Shown: positions 9,012-15,346 of the stretch, piece after piece | Layout of the letters: each line of letters begins with the position of its first letter | How positions within the stretch are numbered: position 1 is the first letter of the stretch | Source: a virus | IMG/VR virus record: IMGVR_UViG_3300024344_000137 | Span: 1-22,530 of that record | Reading direction: 5' to 3' (one strand) | DNA: 22,530 bases | Position numbers and translations under genes: made by a program | The notes under the pieces: generated by a model | The model's database searches: none | What the model was told of the DNA's origin: nothing | The model's input: the letters and a program-made list of their open reading frames with translations, nothing else

Positions 9012-11947
9012 TGTCTAGAGAAAATTTTGAATCGTTTGTAGTAACCGATCCAAATTTAGTTGATCAACAATTAGATGTATCTAAATTAGCAACTACAACG
9101 CCGACAAGAAAAGAATTGTTAGGTGGTATATCAACACTTCCAGGTGTAAAATATGATCCCACACTACAATCCTCTTTTACTGATTTATTAGCATATTTTT
9201 CTGGTGGATTGCCTAGATTACCGCAAACACCAACGGCATCAAATGTAAACGTGCCTTTACCAGGAGGATCAGGTGGAGGCGGTGGTGGAATTACAACTGC
9301 TTCTACTGTTCAGCCTACAACGACTGTAACAGGTGGTGGAGTCAATACTCCTTTTGAACAAAATTTAATTAATCAAGGTGCAGGTGTACAAATAGCGCCA
9401 GGTCAACCTGTTGTAGCTCCAGGTGAAATGCCAGTTACACAAGAAGAAATGGATGCTTTTAATCAAACACCAGCAAGTACAACAACTTTACCATCAGGAG
9501 ATGTGTTTGCAACTGATGATCCAATGTTGCAAGAAAAAATAGATTTTACTCCAGAAACAAAAAACATTTTTCAAAAAGCAGGACAAACAGTTTTAGGAGC
9601 AGCAGAAGATCTTAAGAATGCTGGATATAGTGTAGTGCAACAAGGTAAAGATTTAATTGCTAACATAGGTGGAAAATCAATTGACATAGGTAAAACTATA
9701 ACTAGTGGTGCTTTAAATTTAATTGGTTCTAAAGTTACCGGAATACCTTTATTAGGTACAGCAACGCAAATGTTAGGTGAAGTATTACCAAAACAAGATC
9801 CAAGACAAACAGCATTAAATGAACTGTATGATGTTAAAGATGGTACAATACAAAGCGGTCTTATGACAGGATACAATCCTGTATCAGGAGTAATTAATAA
9901 TCCTTCTGATATGATCTACGGATTACAAAAAGCTTATGATAAAAGAATTAATACAATAGAAGACACTTTGAAAGACAAATACAATATGACAGATGCTGAA
10001 ATAGCAGATGTAAGAGCAGGAAGTTATACAGGTGACGTAGATACTAATTTATTACAAACATTAACTGATCTTGATAAAGCAAAAGCAAAAGAAAAAAGTA
10101 TATTAGATTTATATTCTGGAGATATACAAGACACAGGAGATGCTGGTCTTGCAGAAAAAATAGCATTACAGGATAGATTAGGAATAGGGGGTGATATAGG
10201 GGTTGAGGGTGAAGATGAAGATAGATTTACTACACCAACTACAAAAATTACATCTAATCAAATTGATGAGTTTGACACTGCACCAGTAACAGATACAGCG
10301 GTAATACCTGGATTTAAGCCTGGGGAATCAATATATTCTAGTGCAAGACTTAATAATCCTAATTTAGATCCTTTTGAAAATATTTTAACTAAAGATACAA
10401 CACCAGTAACAGGCGTCACGCAACCAGGAACATTAGATCAAATAGATGCAGCCAATAATATAAATATTACAGGAGGAATACCTACTTACGAAACGTTACC
10501 AGAAGGAGCATCAAAAACAGGAACTCCTGTAGATGCTTTAAACCCTATTAATAGACAACAACATTTTGATAACACAGAAAAATTAAAAGATGCTGTACGA
10601 GAAGGAAAAATTACACCAGAGGAATACAATAGATTAAGTGCTTTTGATGCAAGAAAAACAATGGGACTAGGAGTGGTAACAGGAACACTAGCTTCAGGTG
10701 CTTATCAAGGAATACAATCATTAGCCGGCATGAGTGAAGCTGTAGCTGATCAACCTATTGGCGAAGCAATAGATGACACGGTTAGAAACATTCAAGGTGT
10801 ATCAGGAAACATAACACCAGAAGAACAAATTAAGTATCAAGAAATTGTTAGTGGTCAAGATATATACAGAGATCCAATTATGGGTATGGTTGATCAACCA
10901 ACAAGAGGAACTTTAGCAGGGGAACCGGGTCTTCCTAGTATTATGGGTGAAGCAGATTTATTTGATGATCAAATTTATGGAATGGGGCTTCTTGAACAAC
11001 CAACAACAGAACCCACACCTATGAGACAAAGATTAGATGAACTTAGACGTGAAAGAGATTTAGGTGTTGGACCTCAATTTATGGACATGGCTGAATCTGA
11101 GCCACTAACGAATACACAATTAGCAGAAATGCCTATGCAAGAATTTGAAAATCTTTTAAATAATACAGGAAATGATCTTGGTAAAGCTTTTGATTTAATT
11201 GAGGCTAGACAAGAAGGAAAAGAATATTTAGATGATTTAGAAGAAATAGGAAAAGATGCTGATTATATTGGTTACACAGAACAAGAAAAAGCAGATATTG
11301 CAGCCGGAAAAAAAGTTCCACAACTTGGAGAATTATTAGATTTTGGACTTGATCAAATTACGTCAGAAGAACCTGAACCAGACAGAGGTGGACCACCTTC
11401 AGTTATATCAAAACCAGATCCAAGTCCAGCACCTTCATTTACACCAAGAGGTGGCGGAGCAGATAGAGATCCTGCACCTGCACCTTCATTTACACCAAGA
11501 GGTGGCGGAGCAGATAGAGATCCTGCACCATCAAGAGCACCTGTATCAACTGCTGGACAAGCTGGACCACCAAGTCAACGAGGCGGTGGCGCGGATAGTG
11601 GAGGAGGCGGCGGAGGCGGCGGAGGCGGCGGCGGTAAGATCGTCTGTACCATGATGAACGACTCATATGGCTTTGGATCATTTAGAAATAAAATTTGGTT
11701 AAAACATTCAAAAGATTTAGCACCAGAATATCAAAAAGGATATCACAAGCTATTCTTACCATTAGTTAAGTATGCAAAACAAGGCGGGACAACTAATAGA
11801 GTAGTTAAAAAAGTTCTAGAGCATATCGCAGTTCACAGAACTATAGACATCAGACAGGAAGCGAGAGGCAAGAGACATCTATTAGGCAGAATCTATAGAA
11901 GAATTCTTGAGCCAATTTGTTATTGGGTAGGTAAATATGCCAAGTAA
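9011..11947 (+). CDS. Large low-complexity virion protein with poly-Gly-tethered C-terminal module (978 aa)
   Basis: Residues 1-150 are Pro/Thr/Gly-rich with a GGSGGGGGG patch near 90. About 180-400 is helical and acidic; about 551-572 is hydrophobic (MGLGVVTGTLASGAYQG). A Pro/Arg/Gly-rich tail holds two exact 17-residue repeats (807-823 and 824-840, APSFTPRGGGADRDPAP) and a run of 12 Gly (864-875). It ends in a distinct basic module of about 103 residues beginning KIVCTMMNDSYGFGS, with KGYHKLFLPLVKYAK and RIYRRILEPICYWVGKYAK. I recall similar CT...GYH...P modules at the ends of other alphaproteobacterial phage and prophage proteins. The flexible linker suggests a tethered domain on the virion. 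Its role is unknown; no enzyme motif is visible. It starts with TAATG and overlaps the next gene by 11 bases. Confidence 0.6.
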   Translation: MSRENFESFVVTDPNLVDQQLDVSKLATTTPTRKELLGGISTLPGVKYDPTLQSSFTDLLAYFSGGLPRLPQTPTASNVNVPLPGGSGGGGGGITTASTVQPTTTVTGGGVNTPFEQNLINQGAGVQIAPGQPVVAPGEMPVTQEEMDAFNQTPASTTTLPSGDVFATDDPMLQEKIDFTPETKNIFQKAGQTVLGAAEDLKNAGYSVVQQGKDLIANIGGKSIDIGKTITSGALNLIGSKVTGIPLLGTATQMLGEVLPKQDPRQTALNELYDVKDGTIQSGLMTGYNPVSGVINNPSDMIYGLQKAYDKRINTIEDTLKDKYNMTDAEIADVRAGSYTGDVDTNLLQTLTDLDKAKAKEKSILDLYSGDIQDTGDAGLAEKIALQDRLGIGGDIGVEGEDEDRFTTPTTKITSNQIDEFDTAPVTDTAVIPGFKPGESIYSSARLNNPNLDPFENILTKDTTPVTGVTQPGTLDQIDAANNINITGGIPTYETLPEGASKTGTPVDALNPINRQQHFDNTEKLKDAVREGKITPEEYNRLSAFDARKTMGLGVVTGTLASGAYQGIQSLAGMSEAVADQPIGEAIDDTVRNIQGVSGNITPEEQIKYQEIVSGQDIYRDPIMGMVDQPTRGTLAGEPGLPSIMGEADLFDDQIYGMGLLEQPTTEPTPMRQRLDELRRERDLGVGPQFMDMAESEPLTNTQLAEMPMQEFENLLNNTGNDLGKAFDLIEARQEGKEYLDDLEEIGKDADYIGYTEQEKADIAAGKKVPQLGELLDFGLDQITSEEPEPDRGGPPSVISKPDPSPAPSFTPRGGGADRDPAPAPSFTPRGGGADRDPAPSRAPVSTAGQAGPPSQRGGGADSGGGGGGGGGGGGKIVCTMMNDSYGFGSFRNKIWLKHSKDLAPEYQKGYHKLFLPLVKYAKQGGTTNRVVKKVLEHIAVHRTIDIRQEARGKRHLLGRIYRRILEPICYWVGKYAK
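11429..11529 (+). repeat. Two tandem 51-bp in-frame repeats
   Basis: Bases 11429-11478 and 11480-11529 are identical over 50 bases and repeat with a 51-base period, so each copy adds exactly 17 residues (APSFTPRGGGADRDPAP). A degenerate third unit (APSRAPVSTAGQAGPP...RGGGAD) follows. The perfect identity points to a recent duplication or active homogenisation in the linker of the 978-residue protein. Confidence 0.9.
11600..11635 (+). repeat. GGN triplet run encoding 12 glycines
   Basis: Twelve consecutive Gly codons (GGA, GGC and one GGT) form the most GC-rich stretch of the window, directly before the conserved C-terminal module. Triplet slippage here would change linker length without a frameshift. 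The mix of GGC and GGA is unlike the AT-rich codon choice around it. Confidence 0.9.
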
Positions 11948-12134
11948 ACAAAACGCTTTACAAAAAATAGATTCACACGAAAAGCTTTGCAGGATCATGC
12001 AAAAGCAAACTTACGATAGAATGAACCAACTACAAGCTCATATTACTAGAATAGAAAGAATACTTTTAGTATCTATGGGAGCCGTTATGACTGGCATGGG
12101 CGGCGTAATTGTAGTCTTAATACAAAAATTGTAG
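11937..12134 (+). CDS. Small membrane protein, holin/XhlA-like
   Basis: This 65-residue protein has an N-terminal heptad-like segment (LCRIMQKQTYDRMNQLQAHI, then TRIERI) and a C-terminal hydrophobic helix at about 42-63 (ILLVSMGAVMTGMGGVIVVLI). One short coiled coil plus one C-terminal transmembrane helix is the architecture of XhlA-type proteins, which act with holins in lysis. It is the last gene of the rightward virion operon and overlaps the 978-residue gene by 11 bases. No endolysin is visible in the window, so a lysis role is plausible but not shown; a membrane-anchored virion-assembly protein is an alternative. Confidence 0.6.
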   Translation: MPSKQNALQKIDSHEKLCRIMQKQTYDRMNQLQAHITRIERILLVSMGAVMTGMGGVIVVLIQKL

Positions 12135-12160
12135 CACCCATACGTAAGTCCTATAATTTC

Positions 12161-13594
12161 CTATATCCAAGCTTTAAGTTCTTCACCCATAACTTGACTA
12201 GCTATATTAATTTTTTTACGAAGAGCTTTTACAATTCTTTCATCAACAGTATCTTTACAAATTATGTCAATATAAGTCATAGGATACTTTTGTCCAATAC
12301 GATCTATTCTGGCTTGTGACTGTGTTCTTTTTTCAAGATCATAACCATTGGAATAATATATCATATTACTAGCAGCAGTTAATGTAATACCATAACCACC
12401 CGTTGCTGGCGTTCCTACAAAAAATCTACACTCAGGATCTGTTTGAAATTTATTTATATTACTTTGTCTATCTTCTTTAGGTGTTAAACCATAATAATCT
12501 ACAACAGATTTTTCTCCATACTCTTTAACTATTGCTTTTATTATCTGCGTCATATCTTTTTGCCAATGGCCCCATATAACAACTTTACCTTCAATCTCAT
12601 CTAGCACGTCTACTAGTTCGTCTATACGATTATTAGGTATCTCTTGAGTAGAACCATCATCAGCGGTAAAGTGCCCACATGTTATCTGTTGTAGTCTCAT
12701 AAGTTGAGTCATTACAGTTGTTGTACTAACCATTTTACCATTTAATACTGCAAGCGCTTTTTCTTTCATTTGTAAATATAGTTTAGATTGATCTGGACTT
12801 AGTTGCACTATGCGTTTGATAAATGTTTTTTCAGGTAAATCTAAGCAATCATCTTTTAATACTCTATATGAAAAAGGTTCTAATTTAGAAGATAATTCCG
12901 CTAAATTTCTATAGCCAACAACAATCTGTACAGTTCTACCACTAAAGTTTGCATTACGCATTACGGCGTATCTAGTTCTAAAACCATAATAAGAAGCATG
13001 TCCTAAAAGCCAAGAATCTAAAAATTGACATTGTGTATATAAGTCTAATGGTGATTTAGTTACAGGAGAACCTGTAAGTATTCTTCTATATTTAGATTGT
13101 TTAGATAAAGCTAAAATATTTTTCGTGCGTTTAGCACCGGGGTTTTTAATAGTGGTAGACTCATCAATTGCAATTAATGTATTGTGACAATTTAAAAATT
13201 TACTAGCAAACGCTACGCCTTTTTTAGTAGAAAAAGCCTCTACATTCATAATTAAAATATGTAATTCTTCTCCTGCTTCAAACAAAGTTTCTAATTTTTT
13301 TTCCTGTGTTCTTGTAATCATGGCTTGCCACAAAACCATTTTTTTATCTATGTGATCTACTAAGTGTGTAGGTATCTCAGAATCATGCCAATTTTGGTAT
13401 ACTCCTTTTGGAGCTATAATTAAGGCAGCATTAATCTTACCTTTGTCGTAAAGCATTGATATATTGTCAATTAATACCTTTGATTTACCTGTACCCATTT
13501 CCATAAAATAGGCGTAAACTTGTTTCTCCCATGACTTTTCTAAGGCAGTTAATTGATGCGCGTAAGGTTTAGTCTTAAATTTATAATTTATCAT
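12161..13594 (-). CDS. SNF2-type superfamily 2 DNA helicase/translocase
   Basis: A 477-residue ATPase with the full SNF2 motif set: Walker A MGTGKS (residues 33-38), Ia LIIAPKGVYQNW, Walker B variant AIDES (142-146), III LTGSPVTKSPLDLY, V FFVGTPATGGYGITLT and VI SQARIDRIGQ. SNF2 enzymes move along duplex DNA and remodel protein-DNA complexes; compact phage versions occur in marine and other phages, usually with replication genes. It is the only minus-strand gene, ends 26 bases from the convergent holin-like gene, and shares the symmetric promoter with the replication operon. The predicted leader is about 14 bases with only a weak purine-rich site (AGAAAGAAG). Probable roles are replication initiation or fork remodelling. 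Family assignment is firm; role is inferred. Confidence 0.92.
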   Translation of the reverse strand: MINYKFKTKPYAHQLTALEKSWEKQVYAYFMEMGTGKSKVLIDNISMLYDKGKINAALIIAPKGVYQNWHDSEIPTHLVDHIDKKMVLWQAMITRTQEKKLETLFEAGEELHILIMNVEAFSTKKGVAFASKFLNCHNTLIAIDESTTIKNPGAKRTKNILALSKQSKYRRILTGSPVTKSPLDLYTQCQFLDSWLLGHASYYGFRTRYAVMRNANFSGRTVQIVVGYRNLAELSSKLEPFSYRVLKDDCLDLPEKTFIKRIVQLSPDQSKLYLQMKEKALAVLNGKMVSTTTVMTQLMRLQQITCGHFTADDGSTQEIPNNRIDELVDVLDEIEGKVVIWGHWQKDMTQIIKAIVKEYGEKSVVDYYGLTPKEDRQSNINKFQTDPECRFFVGTPATGGYGITLTAASNMIYYSNGYDLEKRTQSQARIDRIGQKYPMTYIDIICKDTVDERIVKALRKKINIASQVMGEELKAWI

Positions 13595-13609
13595 TTTTCT
13601 TCTTTCTAG

Positions 13610-13638
13610 TTGACAATATAAATGTAAAAGATTATATT
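13610..13638 (+). promoter_or_regulatory. Rightward sigma70-type promoter for replication operon
   Basis: A consensus -35 TTGACA (13610-13615) is followed, after an optimal 17 bases, by TATATT (13633-13638, 5 of 6 to TATAAT). The expected start point is about 13644-13646, at or next to the ATG at 13646, so the transcript would be leaderless or nearly so. No Shine-Dalgarno lies before that ATG, which fits. Confidence 0.82.
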
Positions 13639-13643
13639 GTCAA
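13615..13643 (-). promoter_or_regulatory. Leftward sigma70-type promoter for SNF2 helicase
   Basis: On the minus strand TTGACA (13643-13638) and TATATT (13620-13615) are again 17 bases apart, identical to the rightward promoter because of the dyad. The start point should be near 13608, giving a leader of about 14 bases to the helicase ATG (13594-13592). The two promoters overlap fully, so two polymerases cannot occupy them together. Confidence 0.8.
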
Positions 13644-13645
13644 GC

Positions 13646-14032
13646 ATGAAAGAAAAAACATTAAACAGTGAGCCGATAGTTTATCTGCTACAAGAAGTTC
13701 CTGGTACAAAAATAGGTCGTCCAAAATATAATATTGTTGGTGCACAAAAATTTGGTCAGATAAAAGTTCTTCTTAGAGAAGATACACAAATCGTAAGAAG
13801 TCCGGGTCCCATAACTTATCAACTTAGACGTTTATTAAAAGATTTTTCTGATGAAGATTATTTACTCTTATCTGGAGATCCAAAAGTTATAGGTTTGGCA
13901 ATTGCTGTTGCGTGTGATATTAACAATGGAAAGTATAAAACGTTAACTTGGGACAGGCAGGAAAAAATGTACTACTCAACTGAGTTTAACATACATGAAA
14001 GAGGTGAAATCGATGAGTCAAATAGACTATGA
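13646..14032 (+). CDS. Conserved marine-phage protein, first gene of replication operon (128 aa)
   Basis: I place the start at ATG 13646; the longer frame would need a TTG inside the -10 box. The 128-residue product has YLLQEVPGTKIGRPKYNIVG near the N-terminus, then KVLLREDTQIVRSPGPITYQ, DYLLLSGDPKVIGLAIAVAC and LTWDRQEKMYYSTEF. I recall proteins with this QEVPGTK...LLLTGDP...WD layout as hypothetical neighbours of helicase and primase genes in marine podoviruses. No known catalytic motif is evident. As the first product of the operon, probably made from a leaderless mRNA, it could act early in takeover or replication. It overlaps the next gene by 20 bases. Function unknown. Confidence 0.78.
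   Translation: MKEKTLNSEPIVYLLQEVPGTKIGRPKYNIVGAQKFGQIKVLLREDTQIVRSPGPITYQLRRLLKDFSDEDYLLLSGDPKVIGLAIAVACDINNGKYKTLTWDRQEKMYYSTEFNIHERGEIDESNRL
14000..14006 (+). promoter_or_regulatory. Shine-Dalgarno site deciding the start at 14013
   Basis: AGAGGTG sits 6 bases before ATG 14013. The earlier in-frame ATG at 13995 has no such site and would place the Shine-Dalgarno inside its own coding sequence, so 14013 is preferred. Confidence 0.65.
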
Positions 14033-14564
14033 AAAAGATAGAGTACAATCTGTAACACAGGCAGACGCAGCTAAAAGTTTGTCTAGTAAAGTTATAGAAT
14101 TAAAAAATTTAGAGGACGAAATTGCAAATGCAGAAAAAAGCGTCTCTAAACTTAAAGAGCAAGCTAAAGTATTATCTCAGTTTGAAATACCTGAGATGAT
14201 GGAGAAGATGCATATTACAAAATTAAAGCTTAAAGACGGCGAGGCTGTAGAAATAAAAAAATTCTATAGTGCTGCTATCTTACCTGAACATCAGGAACAA
14301 GCTTTTCAATGGCTTCGAGACAACGACTTAGGTGATATTATTAAAAATGATATTACCGTTACCTTTGGTCGAGGCGAAGACAACAAGGCGAGCGTTTACG
14401 CAGACCTTGCAAAAGGTCAGGGATATGAACCAGTCCAGAAAATAGGGGTTCATGCTCAGACACTTAAAGCAGTAGTCAGGGAGCGTCTTGAAGCTGGACG
14501 TGAGATGCCCTCTGACTTATTTAAAACTTACGCGGGTAACAGTACAAAAATAACAAGGAGATAG
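14013..14564 (+). CDS. Conserved coiled-coil phage replication-module protein (183 aa)
   Basis: From the start supported by the AGAGGTG site, the product has an N-terminal coiled coil (about 20-55, KVIELKNLEDEIANAEKSVS, then KLKEQAKVL). A compact domain follows with MHITKLKLKDGEAVEIKKFY, PEHQEQAFQWLRDNDLGDII and the signature VTFGRGEDNKA, then QTLKAVVRERLEAGREMPSD. I recall this family as widespread in tailed phages, normally paired with the next gene in replication regions and annotated as hypothetical. Coiled coil plus charged domain suggests an oligomeric DNA- or protein-binding factor; no enzymatic motif is seen. It lies 2 bases from the next gene, so the two are co-translated. An alternative start is ATG 13995. 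Confidence 0.78.
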   Translation: MSQIDYEKDRVQSVTQADAAKSLSSKVIELKNLEDEIANAEKSVSKLKEQAKVLSQFEIPEMMEKMHITKLKLKDGEAVEIKKFYSAAILPEHQEQAFQWLRDNDLGDIIKNDITVTFGRGEDNKASVYADLAKGQGYEPVQKIGVHAQTLKAVVRERLEAGREMPSDLFKTYAGNSTKITRR

Positions 14565-14566
14565 AA

Positions 14567-15292
14567 ATGAGTGACGAGAAACAAGTAGCGATAAAGAAAG
14601 AGGCGGGCTTACCTTCATCTATATTATTTGAAGATGATGCTGCGTCAGGTTTTGAGAATGTGAAGACAACTAGTTTGGCTTTACCTATCTTAAAACTTTT
14701 ACAAAATGGCTCTGGGGAAGCACAGAAACGTAACCAAAATTACGTTGACGGTGCAGAACCTGGTATGCTTTTAAATACAGTTACTAAAAAATTGTATGAT
14801 GGAGCAAATGGGGTATCAGTTATTCCATGTCATTATAAGTTAGAGTACCAAGAATGGGCTGACTTTGGAACGGGTTCTGGTAGACCAGAAAACCTTTTTC
14901 CAGATGGATCAGACATTTTAGAATCAACAACTAAAGATGGCGGAGGTAAAGACAGATTAGAAAATGGTAATTATATTCTAACTGTTGGCCAACACTATGT
15001 ATTGGTTGTTGGAGATGATGGAGGAGCTGAACAGGCTTTAATATCTATGAGTTCATCTCAAGGTAAGATAAGCAGGAAATGGAATTCTATGATGATGTCC
15101 ATTTCACTTGATGGTAAAAATGGTTCTTACACACCACCATCATTTAGCCACTCTTATAAACTAACAACTGTTTTAAATTCTGGTAAAGGTAACCAATGGT
15201 ACGGTTACAATGTCGTTAAAGAAGGTCAAGTTAAAGACGCTGCTTTATACGAACGTGCTAAGAAATTTTACACTAGTTTATCCGGTAAATAG
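14567..15292 (+). CDS. Conserved phage protein, candidate ssDNA-binding/replication factor (241 aa)
   Basis: A strong Shine-Dalgarno (AAGGAGAT) precedes the ATG. The product shows LALPILKLLQNGSGEAQKRN, VDGAEPGMLLNTVTKKLYDG, a beta-rich core (VSVIPCHYKLEYQEWADFGT), KISRKWNSMMM and YTPPSFSHSYKLTT. I recognise this LALP-LK-L ... G-MLNTVT ... RKWNSMM pattern as a common tailed-phage family near recombination and replication genes. Some members have been labelled ssDNA-binding-like, but I cannot confirm that from sequence. It lacks an acidic C-terminal tail of SSB or T7 gp2.5 type (it ends YTSLSGK). It follows the coiled-coil protein by 2 bases and is separated from the primase by a hairpin-bearing gap. 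Confidence 0.75.
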   Translation: MSDEKQVAIKKEAGLPSSILFEDDAASGFENVKTTSLALPILKLLQNGSGEAQKRNQNYVDGAEPGMLLNTVTKKLYDGANGVSVIPCHYKLEYQEWADFGTGSGRPENLFPDGSDILESTTKDGGGKDRLENGNYILTVGQHYVLVVGDDGGAEQALISMSSSQGKISRKWNSMMMSISLDGKNGSYTPPSFSHSYKLTTVLNSGKGNQWYGYNVVKEGQVKDAALYERAKKFYTSLSGK

Positions 15293-15300
15293 TGTGAATA

Positions 15301-15332
15301 GTAGGCGGCCTAGGGAGACTGAAGCCGCCTAC
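15301..15332 (+). promoter_or_regulatory. GC-rich 9-bp stem-loop before the primase gene
   Basis: GTAGGCGGC (15301-15309) pairs perfectly with GCCGCCTAC (15324-15332) around a 14-base loop (CTAGGGAGACTGAA). It fills most of the 54 bases between the preceding stop (15292) and the primase ATG (15347). It stands out in AT-rich DNA. No T-run follows, so it is not a typical intrinsic terminator. The loop contains an AGGGAG Shine-Dalgarno-like sequence, and the stem ends 14 bases before the start codon, so attenuation, translational control or mRNA-end protection are the likely roles. Confidence 0.8.
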
Positions 15333-15346
15333 GCTACTGAGTGGAA

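Larger units (their letters stand above)
13610..13643. repeat. Perfect 12-bp inverted repeat carrying two promoters
   Basis: The left arm TTGACAATATAA (13610-13621) and the right arm TTATATTGTCAA (13632-13643) are exact reverse complements around a 10-base spacer (13622-13631). Each arm holds the -35 box of one promoter and the -10 box of the opposite one. The dyad is also a natural site for a dimeric regulator. It fills nearly all of the 51-base gap between the divergent genes. Confidence 0.95.

Noticed and set aside
11343-11681. Alternative-frame products rich in His/Leu/Gln or Arg across the repeat region
   Set aside because: They arise from reading the Pro/Gly repeat DNA in other frames; no initiation signal and no neighbour logic.
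12135-12160. Bidirectional terminator between the convergent holin-like and SNF2 genes
   Set aside because: The 26-base gap has only a short TATA...TATA match and no GC stem with T-runs on either side.
15301-15345. Intrinsic terminator at the hairpin before the primase
   Set aside because: The stem is good, but the bases that follow (GCTACTGAGTGG) contain no T-run, so a regulatory hairpin is the safer call.
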